This document shows positions 36,501-42,200 of a DNA stretch of 42,200 bases, piece after piece. The stretch lies in contig JAIRYW010000012.1 of NCBI GenBank assembly GCA_031267645.1, positions 1 through 42,200 of the forward strand, written 5' to 3'. Position 1 is the first letter of the stretch. Each line of letters begins with the position of its first letter. Source of the DNA: Propionibacteriaceae bacterium. GTDB taxonomy: Bacteria; Actinomycetota; Actinomycetes; Propionibacteriales; Propionibacteriaceae. The notes under the pieces were generated by a model, which made no database searches, was not told the DNA's origin, and worked only from the letters and a program-made list of their open reading frames with translations. The translations under genes were made by a program, and so were the position numbers.

Positions 36501-39500
36501 GTGCTCTACGCCTACGACACCAATGGCAACCCGGTCAAAGACGCCCAGGTGGTGGCTCAGGCCGCCGCCGGCAACACCAACCTGACGCCGCAGACCAACA
36601 ACGCCACCACCGGTCCTGACGGCACCGCCGAGCTGGCTTGGACCTCGCTGGTCCAGGGCACTTACACCGCCACCGTCACGGCCGACGGCCTGACCCCGGC
36701 CGTCGGCGGCGTCCTCAGCCAGATCCGCTTCAGCCAGACCCAACCGGCTTCGACCGTCCTGACGGTGACGCCGTCCGGCCCCTTGACGGTCGGCGGCACG
36801 TACACCGCCGAAGTCCAGGTGCGCGACGCCCAGAGCACGCCGCTGGAAGGCATCAATATCAGCTTCTCCGCTCTGGTGTCTTCCTCTGGCGAGCCCAACC
36901 CGTCGGCCAGCCTGTCCGAACAGACCTGCCAGACCGGCCTCAACGGCCGCTGCTCGATCACCGTCACCTCTCAGATCGCTGGCGTCTACAACGTCAACGC
37001 CACCGTGCCGATCGACGGCGTCGCCACGCCGGCCACCGACAGCCCGACGCCGATCACCTTCAATCCGGGCCCGGTCTGCGTCCAGGACTGCCAGCCGGTC
37101 GATCCCACCCGGGTCACCCGGGTCGAGGTGACCAAGAACGGTCAGCCGCCCTCCGGCGTCGACGAGGCCACGCTCCACGCCCATGACACCTACGGCAACG
37201 CCGTCTCCGGCGCCACCGTCACCACCAGCACGACCGACTCCGGTCTGACCGTGCTGACGCCCAATGTCCAGACCGCTGCCGACGGCAGCGCCGTCCTGCA
37301 GTACACCTCGGTCGTGGCCGGGGCCCATCCGGCCCAGGTCCGAGTCGACAGCCAGACCCCGAACGGCTCGCCCGTCTCGCTCGTCTTCGTGTCCAACCCG
37401 GGCGATCCCGGTCAGTCCTTCCTGACCGCCACCCCGGCTGGTCCGCTGGCCGCCGGCGGCATGTACACCATCACCGCCACGGTGCTCGACTCGACCGGTC
37501 TGAACCGGGTCAACGGCATCCCGATCAGCTTCACCGGCCAGTCCGGCCTGACTTTCGTCAACGGCGTCGACTCTTGTGAGACCGCCGGTTCCGGGGCCAC
37601 CGCCGGCACCTGCTCGGTCCTGGTCACCAGCCGTTTGGCCGGCTCGTACCAGGTCGGCGCCACCATGCCGGACTCCGGCGGTGTCACCCAGTCGCTGAAC
37701 AATAGCCCGATCGAGGTCGAGTTCGTGGCCAGCACGATCTGCATCACCGGCTGCGACCCGATCGACCCGACCCATTACAGCCACGTCGAAATCATCAAGA
37801 ACGGCGCCGATTTCAATGGCGTCGACCATGACATCGTGCGGGTCTTCGCCTACGACTACAGCGGCAACCCGGTCTCCGGGGCCGCCGTCTCCGCCGCCAC
37901 CACGGACGCCGATCTGACCGTCCAGCCCACCATCGATTCCACCGGCCCGGACGGCGTCTCGACCGTCTGGTTCGCCTCGACCGTGGCCGGCCCCCATGAC
38001 GCCACCGTCACGGTCGGCGGACTGCCGGCCGGCGGCTGGCCCGTCACCTTGGCCTTCGGCGAAGGTAAGGGCGATCCCGACCATTCCAGCTTCGCCATCG
38101 TTCCGGATGGTCCGCTGGTGGTGGGCGACGGCGCGGCCAACACCTACACCGTCACCGCCACCGTCAACGACATCTTCGACAGCCCGGTCACCGGCGCGGT
38201 GGTGGCCTTCACGGTCACCCCCGCCGTCGCCGACGGTCCGGTCTTCGGCGGCGGTCAGGACACCTGCACCACCGTCTCCGGCACCTGCCAGGTGACGCTG
38301 TCCTCGACCAAGTCGGGCACCTACGCCATCGGCGCCGAGCTGTCTTCCGGCGCCATCGGCACCGCTCAGACGCGGGCTTGGCAGGCCGACGAGGTCTGCG
38401 CCCAGTCGGCTGGCTGCACGCCGGTCGATCCGACCTCGCCGCGCACCCGGGTCGAGGTCGAGATCGACAACCAGCTGGCCGACGGTTCGACGCCTGACAT
38501 CGCTCTCCTCTACGCCTACGACAAGTGGGGCAACCCGGTGCCCAGCGTCTTGGTCGAGTCCGCCACCACGGACTCCGCCCTGACCATCCTGCCCGGCACC
38601 GAGGGCACCAACGAGCAAGGCCAGTCCAGAATCCGTTACACCTCGACCGTCGCCGGCGCCCATGAGGCCACGGTCACGGTCCAGGGCAAGACGCCGAACG
38701 GCTCGCCCATCACGCTCAACTTCAAGCCCGGCCCGATCTCGCCCGACACCACCAGCTGGGCGATCGATCCGGTCACCCAGGTGCCCGGCAACACCGTCAC
38801 CGGCACTCTGACCGTCAAGGACGAGTTGGGCAACCCGGTCGACGGCATCCCGGCGGGCGACATCAGCCTGGTTCCGGACGGTCTGACCGTGGTCTCCGGA
38901 CCCACCGCCCAGGGCGACGGCCAGTACACCTACGTCTTCAACGCCACCGCCGCCGACACCTACGACCCTGAGGTGACGGTCCGGGGCGTCGTCAAGACCG
39001 CCTCGGTCACCTACGGCTACGGAGAAATCGACGCCAGCGCCTCGACCGTCGTCATCAGCCCGACCGAGCAGCGGGCCGGTCAGAACATCCAGGTCATCAT
39101 CACGGTCAAGGACGTCTCGGCCTCGCACAATCCGATCCCGGATCTGGCTCCGTCCGCCTTCACCGTCACGGCCACCTCGCAGACGGCCGGCGCGCCCGAC
39201 CTGACCGGTTCCTTCGTCTCCAACAACAACGACGGCACCTACACCTTCAACATCTCCTCGCGGCTGGTCGGCCAGTTCGCCGTCCAGGCCACGGTCCAAA
39301 GCGTGCTCTTGGCCAACCATCCGGTGGCGTCCTTCATCGCCGGCGGCGTCTGCGTCACCAACTGCACCCCGGTCGATCCGACCCACGTCACGCGGCTCGA
39401 GATGATCCAAAACGATCAACTGTCCGACGGTTCCAGCCCGGACAAGGCTCGGGCCTACGCCTATGACACCTATGGCAACGCGGTCAATCTGGCTCAGGTC

Positions 39501-42200
39501 CGGGCTCAGGCCGCCGCCGGCAACGCCGCTCTGACACCGCAGATCAACCAGGCGCAGACCGGCCCCGACGGCACCGCCGAGCTGGCTTGGACCTCGCTGA
39601 CCCCGGGCGTTTACACCGCCACCGCCACGATCGACGGTCTGGAGCCGGCCACCGGCGTGCTGAGCGCGATCCGCTTCAACCAGACCCAGCCCGATCCGGA
39701 CCAATCGACCCTGACCGTGACCCCGGACAGCCCGATCACGGTGGGCAACTCGTACACCGCCCGGGTCGAGGTGAGGGACGCCCAGGGCACTCCGTTGGCG
39801 GGCGTCACGGCCAGCTTCTCGGCTCTCGTCTCCTCCTCCTCCGAACCGAACCCGGTCGCCAGCCTGTCTCAGCAGACCTGCTACACCGGTCTCAACGGCA
39901 CCTGCTCGATCACGGTCACCTCTCAGATCGCCGGCGTCTACGCCGTCACCGCCACGGTGCCGGTCCAAGGTCAGGCCACCAACGTCCAGAACAGCCCGGC
40001 CCAGGTCGCCTTCACTCCCGGCCCGGTCTGCGTCAGCAACTGCCAGAACGTCGATCCGACCCGGCACACCCGGGTCGAGGTGACCCGGAACGGCCAGCCG
40101 CCCAACGGCGTCGACGAGGCCATGGTCTACGCCCATGACACCTACGGCAACGCCGTCAGCGATGTCGTCGTCACCACCAGCACGACCGATCCGACTCTGA
40201 CCGTGCAGACGCCCAACGTTCAGACCGGTCCCAACGGCAGCGCCGTCCTGCGCTTCACCTCGGCTGTGGCCGGAGCCCATCCGGCCCAGGTCACGGTGGC
40301 CTCGCAGGCCATCACCGGTTCGCCCGTCACCCTCAACTTCGTCGAGGGCGACGTCGATCCCAGCCAGTCCTTCCTGACCGTCACGCCGACCGGTTCATTG
40401 GCCGCCGGCGGCTTGTACACCGTCACCGCCACAGTGCTGGATTCGACCGGTCTGAACCGGGTCAACGGCGTGCCGATCAGCTTCTCCGGCCAATCCGACT
40501 TGACCTTCGTCAACGGTCTGTCCACCTGCACCACCGCGGGCGTCGGCTCCACCGCCGGCACCTGCTCGGTCCAGGTCAGCAGCAAGGTGGCCGCCTCCTA
40601 CCAGGTCGGCGCCACCATGCCGGACACCAGCGGCGTCTCTCGGCCGCTGAGCAACAGCCCGGTCACGGTCTCCTTCATCGCCGGCCCGATCTGCGTCACC
40701 AACTGCACGCCGATCGACCCGGCCGACGTCACGCGGGCTGAGGTGATAACGAACGGGGCCGCCTTCGACGGCAACGATCACGATGTCGTCCGGGTTTACG
40801 CCTATGACACTTACGGCAACCCGGTCTCCGACGCCGCAGTCGCCTCCACCACCAGCGACGCCGACCTGTTCATCCAGCCGGCCGGCACCATCCAACCGAC
40901 TGGCGCCAACGGCACCGTCACGGTCTGGTACGCCTCGACCGTGGCCGGCGACCACAGCGCTAACGTCACGGTCGGCGGTCTGACGCCGAACGGTTCTCCG
41001 GTCACCCTGGGCTTCGGCTCCGGCACCGGCGATCCCAGCCGCTCCAGCTACACCATCGCGCCGGCCGGCCCGCTGGTCGTCGGCACTGAAGCGGTCAACA
41101 CTTACACCATCACCGCCACCGTCAACGACGTCTTCGGCGCTCCGGTCATCGGTGAGGTGGTGACTTTCAAGGTCGACCCGGCCGGTCCGGTCTTCGGCGG
41201 CAATCTGAACTCCTGCACCACGGCCGCCGGCGGCACCTGCCAGGTGACGTTGTCCTCGACCAAGTCGGGCACGTACTCGATCACGGCCAACCTCAAAGCC
41301 GGTCCCATCGGCACCGGCCAGTCGCGGGCTTGGCAGGCCGACGAGGTCTGCGCCCAGTCGGCCGGTTGCATCCCGGTCGATCCCAACTCGCCGCGCACCC
41401 GGGTCGAGGTCACGCTCGACGACCAGCCGGCTGACGGCTCGACGCCTGACAAAGCCATCCTCTACGCCTACGACAAGTGGGGTAACCCAGTTCCCGGCGC
41501 CCTGGTCGAATCCGTCACCACGGACTCCGATCTGACCATTCAGCCCAGCATTCCCGGCACCAACGATCAGGGTCAGTCCGAAATCCTCTACACCTCGACC
41601 GTCGCCGGCGCCCATCAGGCCACGCTGACGGTCCAAGGCAAGACGCCGACCGGCTCGCCCATCACGCTCAACTTCAAACCCGATCAGATCTCGGCCGCCA
41701 ACACGACCTGGGTCATCGAGCCGTCCAACCAGATCCCGGGCAATCCGGTCACCGGCACCCTGACCGTCCAGGACGCCCAGCACAACCCGATCGACGGCAT
41801 CCCGGCCGGTGAGATCAATCTCATCCCCGGCGGTTTGACCGTCGTCTCAGGTCCGACCGCCCAGAGCGACGGGCAATACGTCTATGAGCTGACCGCCACC
41901 CAGACCAACACCTACGACACTGAGCTGACGGTCCGCGGCGTCACCAAGACCGCCTCGGTCACCTACGGCTACGCGCCCATCGACGCCAACGCCTCGACCG
42001 TCGCCATCAACCCGGCCGAGCAGACGGCTGGTCAGAACATCCAGGTCATCGTCACGGTCAAGGACTCCTCGGCTTCGCACAACCCGATCCCGAACCTCGA
42101 CCCGTCCGCTTTCACTGTCACGGCCACCTCGCAGACGCCCGGCGCGCCCGACCTGACCGGTTCCTTCGTCTCCAACAACAACGACGGCACCTACACCTTC
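30570..42200 (+). CDS. Giant secreted Ig-like repeat surface protein (SdrD_B and GEVED domains), 3' end beyond window
   Basis: The frame is open from ATG 30570 to the last base: 3,877 codons with no stop, so the protein is larger still. The order is as follows. Residues 1-47 are a signal peptide (Arg/Lys start, hydrophobic 20-36, likely cleavage after EAEA). Residues about 48-400 look like beta-propeller blades (MALDGYGNAYILV, LMRIDPLSGLVYHV). An SdrD_B-like domain at about 407-490 begins GQVFNDVNANGVREADEPG. A GEVED-like domain covers about 535-757 and ends GEIEDYRYQV. About eight single Ig-like domains follow (871-1743), then a tandem 984-residue super-repeat from 1744 on. The repeated YAYDTYGNPV and LTVTPxGPLTVG blocks resemble bacterial Ig-like (Big_1/invasin) domains. 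A surface adhesin or stalk is likely; a wall anchor would lie outside the window. The ribosome-binding site is weak. Confidence 0.9.
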   Translation, partial: MTSAPSTRFRHVLQRVGKPVAWLSALALAVGGVTVAQQFQGADEAEALYPPTSGTGDKKLSVGVTWSTNAVYVAVSASDRVARFTTNSDGLITSNALTTVATMGRAWTGAGTAANGAESMALDGGEFTGTPMAYFWGWNAYEGDIYGGSAPATSGDIQVQAFPNGAVNSYAFRILQPSGTGSGGTYDYWSGGEVIQRTGEIFFSGGECNRINGSYRMMIVDPGTKAYRASGLLSPASASDHLWGSSTGNTCTDTALGRVASDMALDGYGNAYILVQGQAAAGSQWAPNGVSVRHIYLVRVVPGANLSGWKYNIVQVLQAAPGASSDVYAWTGTATGASNMDFVFGMAFLNGHLYATRGTGLTPSTADLMRIDPLSGLVYHVPENSIADVSPAPYDLASGQTAYVTAGQVFNDVNANGVREADEPGLANQIITLYKENAAGAWVWLGTRQTSGTGDYSFIVSGQGTYHVRLVQPKIGGVNAVQTYASSGESPPSSRGLNTVSAQCYDYGTETVVPLTASGVCRGALPVPYSDAGSAGSLGGILSALDQVAIHSTMVLTNAYDIPAADFGVTALGSFGDAGTGPATVAAAAPVHVTGLTPSIFLGSVQGSYTAPATDNAAHNASDDGVYMQAYNGARIPLNQVGVLAAQRTYDNLKAQVSGDLAGSADAQVQGWITSPVASGNGAWAAAPSWTPTISSGVASGGFIPSTVNTLLATPQYVNMRVAVSTQATTVPTNASNQYQSTGGSPWVTNGEIEDYRYQVADAAYRVAAQSNGGTGTFTVDGQSLTTVASATVYGVGSGLAAGSAKTVTVTLPNASWQVDHVEVRDTSDGALVASPVYNENTATSGTFSFTPALSQDLTALVVFTKAPDPVKSELSLSAATATVGADITATATVKTAEDVLLPNVTVRFQAATDLVVHAGQSSQPVSQCTTNIDGVCSVLVTSSVAASYSNGLVAQVWTDNAWRDLTGSPASLAFTADAGRPGSSQLVVSPAGPLVVGSSSANTYALTTTIRDGSNNLVPGAEVTFSVDGVDGSPIDAGLGGLSALTAQTGSDGVASVTFTSTKPGSFRLHAQIPNPEAGNVLTDVGGSDPTLSSPQVRVFNPAPTRGDVSAFVVAPLNNLLGETAVATVTLKDGYENAIPGRSQASLNIATGCSVASDFAEIGNGVYTFNLTVTGTVACEDTVTVTPDVGVTLQQTVRWAVPQPTETYSDLVLSHSSQTVGQNVVATVTVRDQHDRPITGLTAAQVVLSSDPTDVTITGFRALTAAGDEGKYEWDLTSTVSGLKTITAVVSGVTFNAAVRQVTFTADVPTELNSSFRITPASLQVQGVALASLVVRDQYGNGVPDVAPTLNYGALTRLSGPTAGTGPGTGLYTWFLTTSTAGDYTVTATVPVPGDDDIVLTDTVSFVAGDITGLDFDYSPASVPVSDSAGATMVGAGQVFDDQNNAVRGLTLDDFELTYRQVADPDDSTTWVASTDVQVVPGSFAEDASGNYSFDVYSQVAGSYEVTVAVHGVEQLLDYLVTFTAETPDQDGASLSITPDPSYVGTEAQMALTVTDRFDNPVPGLASGLTVAPSSDYSPVGAWVEQFDQYGASTGVYHRGLTSDSSGTHTVSVTVPASPSALTVTDDITFQYAMGGTVTLSFNAGPHYVSEQAGATAVATVNVLDANNQPITNLLDADFDFDFDADVHLVPGSFANLSNGNYSYSLYSTVADTYDIEVGLDLVGSDSESLTFLPTEPDDTNTSFVIDPATQVPGSSVTGTVTVKDAFGNPISGLTAAGFDLDADGLTVVSGPTADAGTPGDYTYVFSSNVTNVYDPTVTVGQVTKTAQVEYLFGSVDPAFSDVTVNPAQQVVDQTVGITVTVRDSSPGHNLINNLTQADFEITAASQTAGAPDRGASFVSNNNDGTYTFSVTSQLIGQFAVQATVLGSLLDDHPVITFTASGVCVNNCHPIDPTHRTRVEMTANDQLSDGSHQDKAVLYAYDTNGNPVKDAQVVAQAAAGNTNLTPQTNNATTGPDGTAELAWTSLVQGTYTATVTADGLTPAVGGVLSQIRFSQTQPASTVLTVTPSGPLTVGGTYTAEVQVRDAQSTPLEGINISFSALVSSSGEPNPSASLSEQTCQTGLNGRCSITVTSQIAGVYNVNATVPIDGVATPATDSPTPITFNPGPVCVQDCQPVDPTRVTRVEVTKNGQPPSGVDEATLHAHDTYGNAVSGATVTTSTTDSGLTVLTPNVQTAADGSAVLQYTSVVAGAHPAQVRVDSQTPNGSPVSLVFVSNPGDPGQSFLTATPAGPLAAGGMYTITATVLDSTGLNRVNGIPISFTGQSGLTFVNGVDSCETAGSGATAGTCSVLVTSRLAGSYQVGATMPDSGGVTQSLNNSPIEVEFVASTICITGCDPIDPTHYSHVEIIKNGADFNGVDHDIVRVFAYDYSGNPVSGAAVSAATTDADLTVQPTIDSTGPDGVSTVWFASTVAGPHDATVTVGGLPAGGWPVTLAFGEGKGDPDHSSFAIVPDGPLVVGDGAANTYTVTATVNDIFDSPVTGAVVAFTVTPAVADGPVFGGGQDTCTTVSGTCQVTLSSTKSGTYAIGAELSSGAIGTAQTRAWQADEVCAQSAGCTPVDPTSPRTRVEVEIDNQLADGSTPDIALLYAYDKWGNPVPSVLVESATTDSALTILPGTEGTNEQGQSRIRYTSTVAGAHEATVTVQGKTPNGSPITLNFKPGPISPDTTSWAIDPVTQVPGNTVTGTLTVKDELGNPVDGIPAGDISLVPDGLTVVSGPTAQGDGQYTYVFNATAADTYDPEVTVRGVVKTASVTYGYGEIDASASTVVISPTEQRAGQNIQVIITVKDVSASHNPIPDLAPSAFTVTATSQTAGAPDLTGSFVSNNNDGTYTFNISSRLVGQFAVQATVQSVLLANHPVASFIAGGVCVTNCTPVDPTHVTRLEMIQNDQLSDGSSPDKARAYAYDTYGNAVNLAQVRAQAAAGNAALTPQINQAQTGPDGTAELAWTSLTPGVYTATATIDGLEPATGVLSAIRFNQTQPDPDQSTLTVTPDSPITVGNSYTARVEVRDAQGTPLAGVTASFSALVSSSSEPNPVASLSQQTCYTGLNGTCSITVTSQIAGVYAVTATVPVQGQATNVQNSPAQVAFTPGPVCVSNCQNVDPTRHTRVEVTRNGQPPNGVDEAMVYAHDTYGNAVSDVVVTTSTTDPTLTVQTPNVQTGPNGSAVLRFTSAVAGAHPAQVTVASQAITGSPVTLNFVEGDVDPSQSFLTVTPTGSLAAGGLYTVTATVLDSTGLNRVNGVPISFSGQSDLTFVNGLSTCTTAGVGSTAGTCSVQVSSKVAASYQVGATMPDTSGVSRPLSNSPVTVSFIAGPICVTNCTPIDPADVTRAEVITNGAAFDGNDHDVVRVYAYDTYGNPVSDAAVASTTSDADLFIQPAGTIQPTGANGTVTVWYASTVAGDHSANVTVGGLTPNGSPVTLGFGSGTGDPSRSSYTIAPAGPLVVGTEAVNTYTITATVNDVFGAPVIGEVVTFKVDPAGPVFGGNLNSCTTAAGGTCQVTLSSTKSGTYSITANLKAGPIGTGQSRAWQADEVCAQSAGCIPVDPNSPRTRVEVTLDDQPADGSTPDKAILYAYDKWGNPVPGALVESVTTDSDLTIQPSIPGTNDQGQSEILYTSTVAGAHQATLTVQGKTPTGSPITLNFKPDQISAANTTWVIEPSNQIPGNPVTGTLTVQDAQHNPIDGIPAGEINLIPGGLTVVSGPTAQSDGQYVYELTATQTNTYDTELTVRGVTKTASVTYGYAPIDANASTVAINPAEQTAGQNIQVIVTVKDSSASHNPIPNLDPSAFTVTATSQTPGAPDLTGSFVSNNNDGTYTF
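35799..38753 (+). repeat. Super-repeat copy A (985 codons)
   Basis: This is the first complete unit of the large tandem repeat in the giant gene. It runs from SFVIDPATQVPG (residue 1744) to just before SWAIDPVTQVPG (2729) and contains about nine Ig-like domains. Cysteine-containing linkers mark four of them, at codons 36402, 37077, 37740 and 38397. Alignment by eye with copy B is in frame and nearly gap-free. Confidence 0.9.
36402..38753 (+). repeat. Four ~220-residue Ig doublets inside copy A
   Basis: Each doublet starts with a CX3C linker (CX5C in the fourth) followed by (P)xDPT and a first Ig-like domain with YAYDxxGNPV. A second Ig-like domain starting LTVTPxGPL then carries its own Cys pair, for example C2120 and C2128. 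The fourth doublet lacks the second domain before copy B begins. The equivalent set in copy B spans 39351-41705. Confidence 0.8.
38754..41705 (+). repeat. Super-repeat copy B (984 codons)
   Basis: This is the second complete unit, beginning SWAIDPVTQVPG. Its cysteine linkers fall at 39351, 40029, 40692 and 41349, with spacings of 226, 221 and 219 codons against 225, 221 and 219 in copy A. The same domain order is kept throughout. Confidence 0.92.
41706..42200 (+). repeat. Super-repeat copy C, start only (cut by window edge)
   Basis: The third unit begins TWVIEPSNQIPG and is cut after the shared SFVSNNNDGTYTF block, which starts at 36261, 39210 and 42162 in the three copies. Its beginning looks closer to copy B than to copy A, judging by shared GTLTV, DGIPAGEI and TASVTYGY blocks. 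Confidence 0.9.

Noticed and set aside
31440-40280. A 2,946-codon open frame on the minus strand, antisense to the giant gene
   Set aside because: It is exactly in register with the plus-strand codons, so its stops would be TTA, CTA or TCA codons in the sense gene, which this high-GC codon usage avoids. The translation is Gly/Asp/Arg/Val-rich without domains, while the sense strand has a signal peptide and clear Ig-like repeats.
35799-42200. The regular repeats as a CRISPR array or non-coding satellite
   Set aside because: The periods are about 660 and 2,950 bp, all copies keep one open frame, and differences between copies are mostly conservative at the protein level. They are therefore protein-domain repeats.

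Overview
The window is high-GC DNA with tight, mostly overlapping operons, GTG starts and actinobacterial gene families. A complete menaquinone-type respiratory gene set, a NuoA-N complex I and a giant secreted SdrD/Ig-like repeat protein suggest an actinobacterium. Propionibacteriales or a relative is plausible, but I cannot assign a genus from sequence alone. I see no tRNA, rRNA, CRISPR array, transposase or prophage gene.

Region 1 (1-11427) is a menaquinone biosynthesis neighbourhood. A menE (cut by the left edge)-menA-menC-menD operon reads rightward with overlapping or 1-nt junctions. It is followed by an EamA-type transporter, then menG (leftward), an ABC ATPase/membrane-protein pair (rightward), the isochorismate synthase menF (leftward, apparently leaderless) and a menJ-like flavin reductase (rightward). 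menB and menH are not in the window.

Region 2 (11428-28367) is one rightward operon, nuoA-B-C-D-E-F-G-H-I-J-K-L-M-N. It ends in a polyprenyl diphosphate synthase whose ATG overlaps the nuoN stop codon. A 233-bp leader before nuoA has a plausible promoter and a dyad element. Functionally, regions 1 and 2 make the menaquinone head group and side chain, methylate and reduce the quinone, and build the NADH dehydrogenase that uses it.

Region 3 (28348-42200) begins with a perfect hairpin separating the nuo operon from a convergent M13 metallopeptidase gene. Divergent from that peptidase is a giant open reading frame that runs off the right edge: at least 3,877 codons without a stop. It encodes a signal peptide, a propeller-like N-terminal region, an SdrD_B-like domain, a GEVED-like domain, about eight individual Ig-like domains, and then a very regular tandem super-repeat of about 984 residues. 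Two super-repeat copies are complete and a third is cut by the window edge. Each super-repeat holds about nine Ig-like domains with regularly placed cysteine pairs. This surface protein is the most unusual object in the window.
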